From assembly GCA_903895695.1 (NCBI GenBank), contig CAITUY010000209.1, positions 1-64,000 on the forward strand: 64,000 bases of DNA, given 5' to 3'. The notes under the pieces were generated by a model. The model had not been told where the DNA came from. It ran no database searches and saw nothing but the letters and a program-made list of their open reading frames with translations. Positions 15,824 through 24,186 of the stretch are shown one piece after another (position 1 is the stretch's first letter; each line of letters begins with the position of its first letter). The translations under genes and the position numbers were made by a program. This stretch comes from an uncultured bacterium. GTDB taxonomy: Bacteria; Verrucomicrobiota; Kiritimatiellia; CAIKKV01; CAITUY01.

Positions 15824-17136
15824 GATGGGGACTGGGGCGGCGGCGGCCGGCCGGCGGCGATATCGACGAACGTTTCCTGTGCGGCCCCGACGAACCGGCG
15901 CGCGTCATCGGCGGTGTGGGCGGCCGAAACGAATGCGACCTCGAATTGCGAAGGAGGCAGGTAGAACCCGCGCGTTAGCATGCCGCGGAAGAACGCGCCG
16001 TAGGCCGCGGTATCGCAGGTCTTGGCATCGGCCAGGTTTCCCACCGCGCGACCCGTGAAGAACGGTGTGAAGACGCCGCCCAGGCACGGCACCTGCAGGG
16101 TCACGCCAGCCCTGGCGGCGCCGTCCGCCAGGCCCCGTGCGATCACGGTCCCGAGTTCGGCCAGCCTGGGATAGGGGTTTTCGAGCGTCAGGATCTCCAG
16201 CGTGGCGCGGCCCGCGGCGACAGCCACGGGATTGCCGCTCAAGGTTCCGGCCTGATAGACAGGCCCCAGCGGCGCCAGCCGTTCCATGATGCCGGCCGAG
16301 CCCCCAACGGCGGCGATCGGCAGGCCGCCACCGATGATCTTGCCCAGGCACACGAGGTCAGGGTGCACGCCGTGCAAGTGTCCATAGGTGGTGGGGCCGA
16401 ATCTAAAGCCGGTGATCACCTCGTCGCAGATCAGGAGTGCCCCGGCCCGGCGCGTGATGTCCCGCAAGCCGGCCAGGAAATCCGCGGCCGGCCGCACCAG
16501 GCCCATATTCCCGGCCACGGGCTCGACGATGACCGCGGCAATGTCGGCGCCGTGCCGCCCGAACAAGGCTTCGACGGCCGCCAGATCGTTGTAGGGGGCG
16601 ACGAAGACGTCGGCGACAACCCCCGCGGGCACGCCGGCCGACGACGCCAGGCCGCCGGTGAGCACGCCGCTTCCAGCCGAAACCAGCATCGCATCGGAAT
16701 GGCCGTGGTAACACCCGTCGAACTTGACGATCCGATTGCGCCCGGTGAACCCGCGCGCCAGGCGCAGCGCCGTCATGACCGCTTCCGTGCCTGAACTCAC
16801 GAGACGTACCCGGTCCAGGCCGGGCACGAGGCGGCACAGCAATTCGGCGAACTCGACCTCGCGCGGGGTGCTGATGCCGAAGCTGGTTCCTTCCAGCGCC
16901 GCCGCGGCGAGGGCGGCCACGACTTCCGGCCGTGCATGCCCCAGGATCAACGGCCCCCAGGACCCGCAGAAGTCCGTCAATTCCCGTCCCTCGGCCGTGA
17001 TCAGCCGGGCTCCGCGTGCGCTGCGCACAAACAACGGATCGCCCCCCACGGCGCCAAACGCCCGCACCGGGCTGTTCACGCCCCCCGGGATGACACGCGT
17101 TGCGCGGGCGAACCATTCTGACGATGTCGTGCTCAC
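15820..17136 (-). CDS. hemL: Glutamate-1-semialdehyde 2,1-aminomutase
   Basis: A 438-aa PLP enzyme that turns glutamate-1-semialdehyde into 5-aminolevulinate, the second step of C5-pathway heme synthesis. Signatures are ATRVIPGGVNSPVRAFGAVGGDPLFV at the N-terminus, FDGCYHGHSDAML, LICDEVITGFRFGP, and the PLP lysine in CLGKIIGGGLPIAAVGG. The chosen start is GTG at 17136, which overlaps the hemB stop as GTGA and begins exactly at the family N-terminus; the frame remains open upstream to 17259 but lies inside hemB. Length fits the family (about 430 aa). It lies between hemB and resB in the operon. Confidence 0.95.
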   Translation of the reverse strand: MSTTSSEWFARATRVIPGGVNSPVRAFGAVGGDPLFVRSARGARLITAEGRELTDFCGSWGPLILGHARPEVVAALAAAALEGTSFGISTPREVEFAELLCRLVPGLDRVRLVSSGTEAVMTALRLARGFTGRNRIVKFDGCYHGHSDAMLVSAGSGVLTGGLASSAGVPAGVVADVFVAPYNDLAAVEALFGRHGADIAAVIVEPVAGNMGLVRPAADFLAGLRDITRRAGALLICDEVITGFRFGPTTYGHLHGVHPDLVCLGKIIGGGLPIAAVGGSAGIMERLAPLGPVYQAGTLSGNPVAVAAGRATLEILTLENPYPRLAELGTVIARGLADGAARAGVTLQVPCLGGVFTPFFTGRAVGNLADAKTCDTAAYGAFFRGMLTRGFYLPPSQFEVAFVSAAHTADDARRFVGAAQETFVDIAAGRPPPPQSPS

Positions 17137-18128
17137 GCGCCCGTTTCCTTCGCGAAGATCTCCGTATAACGTCCCGCCCAGTACGAGATGATGATGTCCG
17201 CACCGGCCCGTGCGATGGCGGCGGTGGATTCCCTGACCATGGCGCCCAAGTCGCCCCATCCGCGCTCGGCCATCGCCACCATCATGGCGTACTCGCCGCT
17301 GACGTTGTACGCCGCGATCGGCAGGTCCGTGCGGTCACGCAGCCTGGCCAGCACGTCGAGGTAGAACAGCGCCGGCTTTACCATCAGGATGTCGGCGCCC
17401 TCCGCCTCGTCCAGCGCCGACTCGCGCAGGGCGGAGCGCAGGTCGGCATACGAGGCTTGATACCCGTGCCGGTCCCCGTGCTGCGGGGCCGACTGTTCGG
17501 CGTCGCGGAATGGGCCGTACAGGGCGGAGGCAAACTTGGTCGAATAACTCATGAGGATCGTATCCGCGAAGCCGGCCGCGTCCAATGCCCGCCGGATGGT
17601 CGCCACCTGGCCGTCCATCATCGCGCTGGGCGCTACGGCATGGGCGCCGGCCGCCGCGTGCGACACGGCCACCCCGGCAAGTTGCGCATTGGCGGCGTCG
17701 TTATCGACCCGGCCGTCCGCGCCGAGCGGGCCGCAGTGTCCATGGCTCGTGTAGGCGCAGAGGCAGACGTCGGTGAACACCGGCAGGTCGGGGAATTCGC
17801 GGCGCACTGCCCGCACGGCGCGCTGCACGACACCTTTCTCGGCCTGGGCCGCGGACCCCACGGCATCCTTCCGGCCGGTCTCCACCAGGCCGAAGATCAA
17901 CACGCCGCCGAGGCCGAGCCCGGCGAGGGGTTCGAGTTCCCGGAGCAGGCGGTCAGTTGACAGTCGCTGTTGCCCGGGCAGGGAGGCGATCGGCTCGGCA
18001 CGGTTCTCTCCCTCGACGACGAATACCGGCCAGAGGAACTTTTCCGGCCCGGGCAGCGTCGACTCGACCAGGCGCCGAATCGATGCCGTCTGGCGCAGCC
18101 GCCGCAATCGCACTTCAGGATACTTCAT
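17133..18128 (-). CDS. hemB: Delta-aminolevulinic acid dehydratase (porphobilinogen synthase)
   Basis: A 331-aa enzyme condensing two 5-aminolevulinate molecules to porphobilinogen. Visible motifs are RLRRLRQTASIRRLVEST at the N-terminus, DVCLCAYTSHGHCG with the three cysteines of the zinc-dependent type, APSAMMDGQV, the first Schiff-base lysine in MSYSTKFASALYGPFR, and the second in ILMVKPALFYLDV. The start at 18128 gives the normal length; a longer frame to 18167 adds a non-conserved stretch. It is the first gene of the minus-strand heme operon, with its promoter in the 322-bp divergent region shared with the cysG(N)-hemA fusion. Confidence 0.95.
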   Translation of the reverse strand: MKYPEVRLRRLRQTASIRRLVESTLPGPEKFLWPVFVVEGENRAEPIASLPGQQRLSTDRLLRELEPLAGLGLGGVLIFGLVETGRKDAVGSAAQAEKGVVQRAVRAVRREFPDLPVFTDVCLCAYTSHGHCGPLGADGRVDNDAANAQLAGVAVSHAAAGAHAVAPSAMMDGQVATIRRALDAAGFADTILMSYSTKFASALYGPFRDAEQSAPQHGDRHGYQASYADLRSALRESALDEAEGADILMVKPALFYLDVLARLRDRTDLPIAAYNVSGEYAMMVAMAERGWGDLGAMVRESTAAIARAGADIIISYWAGRYTEIFAKETGA

Positions 18129-18450
18129 GGTCAGATGGTCTCTGTGTCGCCCCCTCGTGACGTGCACTTCAATTTGTACCCGTCTTCGCGCGCCGACGCT
18201 CTCAGGGAAAACCCGAGTCAGGACTGCGCAATTCCTTAAGCGATACCTTTCCGGGCGCGGGTCTGCCTATCGGGCGGGTCCGGGCGGGTCAGGAATTTGG
18301 CGTAGCGGACTCAGTGTTTCACCGATTCTGTGAAAACGTCAAATAGGCGACAACGACAGCATGCAAGAACGAGAAGGCAGTCCGGGGCGCGGCGAAGGCG
18401 GAGGGCGCGTCGGGATGCTGGGGATGACTGATTCGCAATAGGAGAATGAG
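18129..18450. promoter_or_regulatory. Divergent promoter region between hemB and the hemA fusion, with TTTCAC-N7-GTGAAA palindrome
   Basis: This 322-bp gene-free stretch must hold the promoters of both arms of the heme cluster. The clearest structure is a 19-bp inverted repeat at 18317-18335 with half-sites TTTCAC and GTGAAA separated by 7 nt. Its size and symmetry fit an operator for a dimeric regulator such as a Crp/Fnr-type protein, though the half-site is not the classical one. Near the right end, a ribosome-binding site (TAGGAG) lies 7 nt before the ATG at 18451. No confident -10 boxes could be named. Confidence 0.5.
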
Positions 18451-20013
18451 ATGCCGAACAGGACCCAACCGGGAGTTGAAACGGTGTTTCCCGTCTGCCT
18501 GATGCTTGGCAGCCGGCCATGCGTGGTGGTGGGAGGGGGACGCGTGGCCGCTCACAAGATCGGCCTGCTGCTCGACGGGCAGGCGGACGTGACGGTGGTC
18601 AGTCCGCAAATCGTGGAGGAGATCGCGCAGTGGGTGCGCGAGGGGCGCGTGCGCCATGTGCCCCGCGACTACGAGGACTCCGACCTCGACGGCATGTACC
18701 TGGCATTCGCCGCGACGGACGACCGGGTGGTCAATCGCCGGATGGTGGAACAGTGCCGCGACCGCGGCATCCTGTGCTGCTCCGCGGACGGCAACTGGAC
18801 GGCCGGTGACTTCGTGACCCCGGCGGTATTCCGCCAGGACGGCTTGACGGTCTCCGTCTCAACCGGCGGCAAGTCCTGCCGGCGGTCGCGAATGGTCAAG
18901 GACAACCTGGCCCGTCACGTGGCGCTGATGCAGACGGCAGACCTGCTCGTGGTGGGGACGAGCCATCAGCAACTCCCGGTCGAAGCGCGTGAACCGTATC
19001 ACCTCATCGGCCAGCATCTCCAGAAGACCGGACAGATGATGTCGCAGGTATGGGGCGTCCATGAGTTCATGCTGCTCAATACCTGCAACCGCGTTGAGAT
19101 TCATGCCGTCGTCAGCCGCCAGGCGGACCTGGCGCCCATGCTGGCGCGCCTCATGGGCCTGGACCGCCTGGCGCCCGACCAGTACTACGTGAAGCGCGGG
19201 TACGAGGCATTCGAACACGTCGCGGTCCTCGCGGCGGGCCTGATGTCCCAGACGCCGGGTGAGAACCACATCGTGGCGCAGGTGAAGGACGCGCTGGCGC
19301 ACGCGGTCGAGGCCGAGTGGGCGCGCGGCATGCTGCAGGAATGGATCGCCGCGGCGCTGCACGTGTCGAAGGACATCCGGTCCGTCTCGACGCCGCTGCT
19401 GCGCACCTTCGAGATTGAAGACGTGTGCCTGGAGTACGTCCGGACCGAGTATCCCGAGTTCGAGGATGGCGGCGTTATCGTGCTCGGAACCGGGGCGGTC
19501 GGCATGGGCATGGCGCGCCGGCTGGTGGAGCGCGGGCGGCGCGTGGACTTGTGCTATCACCTCCACCGGCCGGAAGTGCCTGAAGCCTGGAAGGACCGCG
19601 TGCGGCTCTTCACCTTCGACGATTTACGCGCCCGGCTCCCCGAGGCGGATCTGGTGATCTGCGCCACGGACAGTCCCCACTATGTGTTAATGCCGGAGCA
19701 CGCGGCGTGCTTCCGGGCCGACCGGCCAGTGCTGCTGTGCGATCTGACCATGCCGCGCAACGTTGATCCGGCGCTGGACAGGCTGCACCTGAATCTTCGC
19801 ATCGTCGACCTCGAGGATCTGAAGCACTGGTTCCGGCGTGAACTGACGGATCTCAATGCAATCTTGGACCTGGGCTCACAGACCGTCGGCGAGCACATGG
19901 AACTCTACGAACGTATCATCTGGAATCTCGGCGCCGACGAGAGTTCGGGTGCGGCGAATGGAGCCAAGGCACCGGCCCGGGACGCGGCGCCGGCGCTGAC
20001 CGAAATCCGGTAG
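18451..20013 (+). CDS. Precorrin-2 dehydrogenase-glutamyl-tRNA reductase fusion (CysG-N/HemA)
   Basis: A 520-aa fusion. Residues 1-155 match the N-terminal part of CysG/Met8: PVCLMLGSRPCVVVGGGRVAAHKI (NAD loop), LAFAATDDRVVN, and FVTPAVFRQDGLTVSVSTGGKS. This part would oxidise precorrin-2 to sirohydrochlorin. Residues about 163-495 are glutamyl-tRNA reductase, the first step of heme synthesis: LLVVGTSHQQLPVEAREP, the catalytic Cys-212 in LLNTCNRVEIH, PGENHIVAQVKDA, and VIVLGTGAVGMGMA (NADPH site). Only about 45 residues follow the DLEDLKHW segment, so the helical dimerisation domain of HemA (about 100 aa) is shortened. It is divergent from hemB and precedes the nine-heme cytochrome gene by 35 bp. 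Confidence 0.88.
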   Translation: MPNRTQPGVETVFPVCLMLGSRPCVVVGGGRVAAHKIGLLLDGQADVTVVSPQIVEEIAQWVREGRVRHVPRDYEDSDLDGMYLAFAATDDRVVNRRMVEQCRDRGILCCSADGNWTAGDFVTPAVFRQDGLTVSVSTGGKSCRRSRMVKDNLARHVALMQTADLLVVGTSHQQLPVEAREPYHLIGQHLQKTGQMMSQVWGVHEFMLLNTCNRVEIHAVVSRQADLAPMLARLMGLDRLAPDQYYVKRGYEAFEHVAVLAAGLMSQTPGENHIVAQVKDALAHAVEAEWARGMLQEWIAAALHVSKDIRSVSTPLLRTFEIEDVCLEYVRTEYPEFEDGGVIVLGTGAVGMGMARRLVERGRRVDLCYHLHRPEVPEAWKDRVRLFTFDDLRARLPEADLVICATDSPHYVLMPEHAACFRADRPVLLCDLTMPRNVDPALDRLHLNLRIVDLEDLKHWFRRELTDLNAILDLGSQTVGEHMELYERIIWNLGADESSGAANGAKAPARDAAPALTEIR

Positions 20014-20048
20014 TGAATTAACGAGGAACCAGCCAGAGGAGGAGAGTA

Positions 20049-23000
20049 ATGAACACGCAGCGAAGGGGAAACAGGCGAAATAGTCCCGTGAACGCCCGGC
20101 GGAGCGGCATTTTTTGGAGCCTGCTGCTGGCCTTGGGCCTCGGCGTCGCATGCGTGCAGGCCCAGACTAACGGTTCCGTCGTGGGCTGGAATAATCTCGG
20201 GATGCACTGTATGGATGCCGACTTTTCGGTCTTCTGCATCCTGCCGCCCTACAACGTGATTTTCGCCCAGACAATCGACTCCTCGGGGTTGCTCGTGGGC
20301 GGCGACACCGGCAGTACCGTTACGTACCAGGCGGTTGCCGATCCCAGCGGCTCCATCAACACGACCTCCTCCGGCAAGAACAACTTCTGGCAGTACGTCA
20401 ACCAACTGTTCGGGATCGCCCTGAAGCCGGACGTGGGCTTGCCGGTTCCCGGCCCCAACAGCTTCGCCATGCCGGGCGTCAACAATACGCCCCAGGCCAT
20501 GGCCTATGACACCACCGCCGCATGGTTTGCGGGGTATGGCGTTCCGATGACGCCCTACGACGACGCGGGGCGCACCAATCGCTATCCGATGATGCGCCTG
20601 GTGGCGAAAAACGGCAGCACGCTGGCCGCGCACAAGGATATTGTCCTGCCGGTGGCGGAAGAGATGAACTGCAAGGCCTGCCACGGCTCCGGCACGGGGA
20701 CGGCCGCGCAGCCCGCTGACGGGTGGGTCAACCTCGCGGATCGCGAGCGCGATTACCGCCTGAACATTTTGCGGGTGCATGACGACCGGCAACTCGGGAC
20801 ACCCACGTTTACCGCCGCCTTGGCTGCCGGCGGCTACGCTTCGGCGGGCTTGTACGCGTCAGTCGTTGCGGATGGCAAGCCGGTGCTGTGCGCAGCCTGC
20901 CACCATTCGGAGGCGTTGCCGGGAAGCGGGCAAACCGGTGTCCCGCCGCTGACCGAGTCCATCCACACGCATCACGGCGCGGTCGTCGACCCGGCCAATG
21001 GCATGTTGCTCGACACCGAGGCCAATCGGACGAGTTGCTACTACTGTCACCCGGGACAGGCGACGCGGTGTTTGCGCGGCGTCATGGGTACTTCGGTGGC
21101 GGTGGACGGCAGTCTGGCCATCGAATGCCAGAGCTGCCACGGCGGCATGAACGTGGTCGGCGCGGCGACACGCACGGGCTGGCTGAACGAGCCGAACTGC
21201 CAGGCGTGCCACTCGGGCGACGCGACCAGCAACAGCGGCCAGATTCGCTACACGTCGGTCTTCCAGTCCGCGAACGTCATGCGCATGCCGTCGAACACTC
21301 GGTTTGCCACAAGTCCGGACGTTCCGGCGGCCAGCTATTCGCTGTACCGGTTCTCGCGCGGCCACGGCGGGCTTTACTGCGAGGCCTGTCATAACTCGAC
21401 GCATGCCGAGTTTCCAAGCGCGGACACGAACGACAACATCGCGTGCATTCAGCAGCAGGGGCATATCGGCGTGCTGGCCGAATGCGAGTCCTGCCACGGC
21501 ACGACGCCGAGCACCGTCACCGGCGGTCCGCACGGCCTGCATCCCATGGGCCAGACCTGGGTGAGCCGGCATCAGGACAACGCGGGCGCCGCCTGCCAGG
21601 TCTGCCATGGAACGGATTATCGGGGCACGGTGTTGTCGCGGTCACGCGCGGATCGCACGCTCAGCGCCATGGGCACGAAGAACTTCTGGCGCGGCTACCA
21701 GATCGGCTGTTACACGTGTCATAACGGCCCCGGCGGTGACGGCACCGGCCCCGCCCCGGCCGTGGCCACGAGTCGCACCATCGCGACCTCGGTCGGCGCG
21801 TCCGTCGCCATTCCCCTGACGGCCACGAGTGCCGCCGGGAGCGCCTTGACGCTGCGCGTGGTTTCGCAGACCGCGCATGGGCGGGTGGGACTGAGCGGTA
21901 CCGTAGCCACCTACTTCCCCGACCCCGGCTTTGCGGGCTCGGATACGTTCACGTTCTCGGCTTGGAACGGTTCGGCCGATTCCAACCTGGGAACGGTCAC
22001 CATCACCGTGGGCCAGGGCACGCCCTGCACCTATGGGATCTCGCCGGCCAGCGCGACGGTCGCGGCGGGTGCCGGCAAAGGCACCCTGGGGGTCAACGCC
22101 GGCAGCGGCTGCGCCTGGACGACTGTGAACGCCATTCCCTGGGTGACAATAAGCGGCGGCGCCAGCGGCACGGGCCCCGGCACCGTCTCGTACAGCTACA
22201 CGGCGAATCCGGGCAACGCCAGCCGCTCGGGCACGCTGACCGTCGCCGGGCTGCCGTTCGCGTTGACCCAGGCCGGCCTGGCCTGCACCTATTCCATCAC
22301 GCCCACGAGCGCGTCGGCGGGCGGGGGTGCCGGCACCGGCAGCGTGGCCGTCAACACCAGTGCCAACTGCGCCTGGACGGCCAGCAGCGCCGTGCCGTGG
22401 CTGACAGTCACCAGCGGGGCGACCGGCACGGGTCCCGGCACAGTCGCCTACGCCATCGCGGCCAACACGGGTGCCGCGCGTTTGGGCACGCTGACCGTCG
22501 CCGGGCTGACCTACACGGTGAATCAAGCCGGCACCGCATGTTCGTACGCGATCGCACCGGCGAGCGCGGCAGTGGGCGCGGCTGCGGGCAGTGGCAGCGT
22601 TACCGTCAGCACGACCGCGAACTGTCCCTGGGGGGCCGCCAGCAGCGTGCCGTGGTTGACGGTCACCAGCGGAACCGCCGGGGTGGGCCCGGGCACCGTC
22701 ACCTATACGATCGCTGCCAATACCGGCACCGGCAGTCGCACGGGAACGCTGACGATCGGCGGCCAGACCTTCACGGTGACCCAGTCCGCCGCCACGTGCA
22801 CCTACGCGATCGCGCCGGCAAGCGTATCGCTGGGTGCGCACGCCACCAACGGCGCCGTGGCGATCACGACGGGATATCGCTGCGCCTGGACGGCGAGCAG
22901 CACCGTGCCCTGGATCACGATCACGTCCGGCGCCAATGGGACGGGCAACGGAACGGTGGTGTACGAAGTGATGGCGAACACAACCGGCCTCACTCGTCAC

Positions 23001-23660
23001 GGGTCCCTGTCGATCGCAGGGCTGACGTTCGTGGTAAGCCAGTTGAGTTCCGGTGGTGGGTGCACATACCTGCTCACCCCGGCGAGCGCTAATGTGCCCG
23101 CCACGGTCAGCACGAATACCTTCCGGGTGACGACGGGAGGCGGCTGCACGTGGACCGCGCAAAGTGCCGTGAGCTGGGTGACGGTTCTGCCGCGGGCGGG
23201 CGGCACCGGTTCGGGCTCGGTTCAATACCGCGTGAGTGCGAACCTGAGTACGCGGCCGCGCAACGGGACCATCACGGTCGGCGGCCAGACGTTTACGGTG
23301 TATCAGGCCGGCTCGCCCGGCTATCAAGAGAGCTCCTTCGGCGAGGTGTCGGTCAGCGGCGTGGCCGGCCACCAACGCATCACGGCGGAGTTCATCCTGC
23401 AAAATAACGGCGAAACGGCGAAAGAGAAGTTGCATCCCTCAGTCTATCTGTCTGACAGTCCGGTGCTGAAGTCAGGCGCCGTGTTGTTATGGGGACGCAC
23501 CGTGCCGGCACTGGCACCTGGAGAGAGTGTGGTCGGCAAGTTCCGGCTGACGGTGCCGGGTGGCGACACGCACGGCAAGTACTTGCTGGCTGACGTGAGT
23601 GCGGGCGGGCCGTTGAAGTCCGCCAGTGCTGCCACTGTCGTGTACGGTCCGCTACCTTAA
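20049..23660 (+). CDS. Secreted nine-heme cytochrome c with BACON-like repeats
   Basis: A 1203-aa exported protein. A signal peptide spans about residues 1-39. Nine CxxCH heme-attachment motifs lie at about 207-560 (KAC, AAC, YYC, QSC, QAC, EAC, ESC, QVC and YTC types). An Ig/cadherin-like domain is at about 565-655. Five repeats of about 86 aa (about 660-1090) follow, each starting CTYxI.PASA and holding CxW..SS..PW and GTLTV.G..FTV.QAG; these look like BACON domains. A CARDB-like domain ends the protein. The strong ribosome-binding site (GAGGAGG) is 7 nt before the ATG. It probably carries electrons outside the cytoplasmic membrane, with the repeats spanning the surface or binding glycan. 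Its heme could come from the adjacent operon via ResB/CcsA. The electron acceptor is unknown. Confidence 0.88.
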   Translation: MNTQRRGNRRNSPVNARRSGIFWSLLLALGLGVACVQAQTNGSVVGWNNLGMHCMDADFSVFCILPPYNVIFAQTIDSSGLLVGGDTGSTVTYQAVADPSGSINTTSSGKNNFWQYVNQLFGIALKPDVGLPVPGPNSFAMPGVNNTPQAMAYDTTAAWFAGYGVPMTPYDDAGRTNRYPMMRLVAKNGSTLAAHKDIVLPVAEEMNCKACHGSGTGTAAQPADGWVNLADRERDYRLNILRVHDDRQLGTPTFTAALAAGGYASAGLYASVVADGKPVLCAACHHSEALPGSGQTGVPPLTESIHTHHGAVVDPANGMLLDTEANRTSCYYCHPGQATRCLRGVMGTSVAVDGSLAIECQSCHGGMNVVGAATRTGWLNEPNCQACHSGDATSNSGQIRYTSVFQSANVMRMPSNTRFATSPDVPAASYSLYRFSRGHGGLYCEACHNSTHAEFPSADTNDNIACIQQQGHIGVLAECESCHGTTPSTVTGGPHGLHPMGQTWVSRHQDNAGAACQVCHGTDYRGTVLSRSRADRTLSAMGTKNFWRGYQIGCYTCHNGPGGDGTGPAPAVATSRTIATSVGASVAIPLTATSAAGSALTLRVVSQTAHGRVGLSGTVATYFPDPGFAGSDTFTFSAWNGSADSNLGTVTITVGQGTPCTYGISPASATVAAGAGKGTLGVNAGSGCAWTTVNAIPWVTISGGASGTGPGTVSYSYTANPGNASRSGTLTVAGLPFALTQAGLACTYSITPTSASAGGGAGTGSVAVNTSANCAWTASSAVPWLTVTSGATGTGPGTVAYAIAANTGAARLGTLTVAGLTYTVNQAGTACSYAIAPASAAVGAAAGSGSVTVSTTANCPWGAASSVPWLTVTSGTAGVGPGTVTYTIAANTGTGSRTGTLTIGGQTFTVTQSAATCTYAIAPASVSLGAHATNGAVAITTGYRCAWTASSTVPWITITSGANGTGNGTVVYEVMANTTGLTRHGSLSIAGLTFVVSQLSSGGGCTYLLTPASANVPATVSTNTFRVTTGGGCTWTAQSAVSWVTVLPRAGGTGSGSVQYRVSANLSTRPRNGTITVGGQTFTVYQAGSPGYQESSFGEVSVSGVAGHQRITAEFILQNNGETAKEKLHPSVYLSDSPVLKSGAVLLWGRTVPALAPGESVVGKFRLTVPGGDTHGKYLLADVSAGGPLKSASAATVVYGPLP

Positions 23661-23681
23661 ATACAACCTGGGAGAGATACC

Positions 23682-24185
23682 ATGGCGACGATAACGTTGA
23701 AGGGCAGCCCGATCCAAACTTGCGGAATGCTGCCGAAGGTTGGGGCAAAGGCGCCGGCCTTCAAGCTGACGCAGGTCGATCTTGCTGACGTTGGCCTCGA
23801 GGCCTTTGCGGGCAAGAAGAAGATCGTAAACATCGTGCCGAGCCTGGACACGTCCGTGTGCGCCGTGTCGGCCCAGACGTTCAACCGGCAGGTGTCCGGC
23901 CTGGACAACGTGGTGCTGTTGAACGTTTCGGCCGACCTGCCGTTTGCGCAGAAGCGTTTCTGCGAGAGCAACGGCTTGAAGAACACCGTGAACCTTTCCA
24001 CGTTCCGGTCGCCGGCCTTTGGCAAGGACTATGGCGTGGCGATCGTGAGCGGGCCGCTGGTTGGCCTGATGAGCCGGGCCGTGCTGGTGTTGGACAAGAC
24101 CGACACGGTGATCTACGCGGAGCAGGTGCCGGAAATTGCGCAGGAACCGAATTACGACGCGGCACTGTTCGCGGTGAAGAAGTAG
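23682..24185 (+). CDS. tpx: Thiol peroxidase
   Basis: A 167-aa atypical two-Cys peroxiredoxin of the Tpx family. It reduces hydrogen peroxide and alkyl hydroperoxides using thioredoxin. The peroxidatic Cys-60 is in VPSLDTSVCAVS and the resolving Cys-94 in KRFCESNG, the normal Tpx arrangement; the N-terminal TLKGSPIQTCGMLPKVGAKAPAF is also typical. A GGGAGAGATACC leader precedes the ATG. It lies 21 bp after the cytochrome gene and may be cotranscribed with it. It converges with the S51-like gene with a one-base gap. Confidence 0.95.
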   Translation: MATITLKGSPIQTCGMLPKVGAKAPAFKLTQVDLADVGLEAFAGKKKIVNIVPSLDTSVCAVSAQTFNRQVSGLDNVVLLNVSADLPFAQKRFCESNGLKNTVNLSTFRSPAFGKDYGVAIVSGPLVGLMSRAVLVLDKTDTVIYAEQVPEIAQEPNYDAALFAVKK

Positions 24186-24186
24186 G

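Noticed and set aside
22026..23320. Regular 258-bp periodicity considered as a repeat array of mobile or CRISPR type
   Set aside because: The period equals the 86-aa BACON-like protein repeat in frame, and the copies differ at many silent and coding positions.
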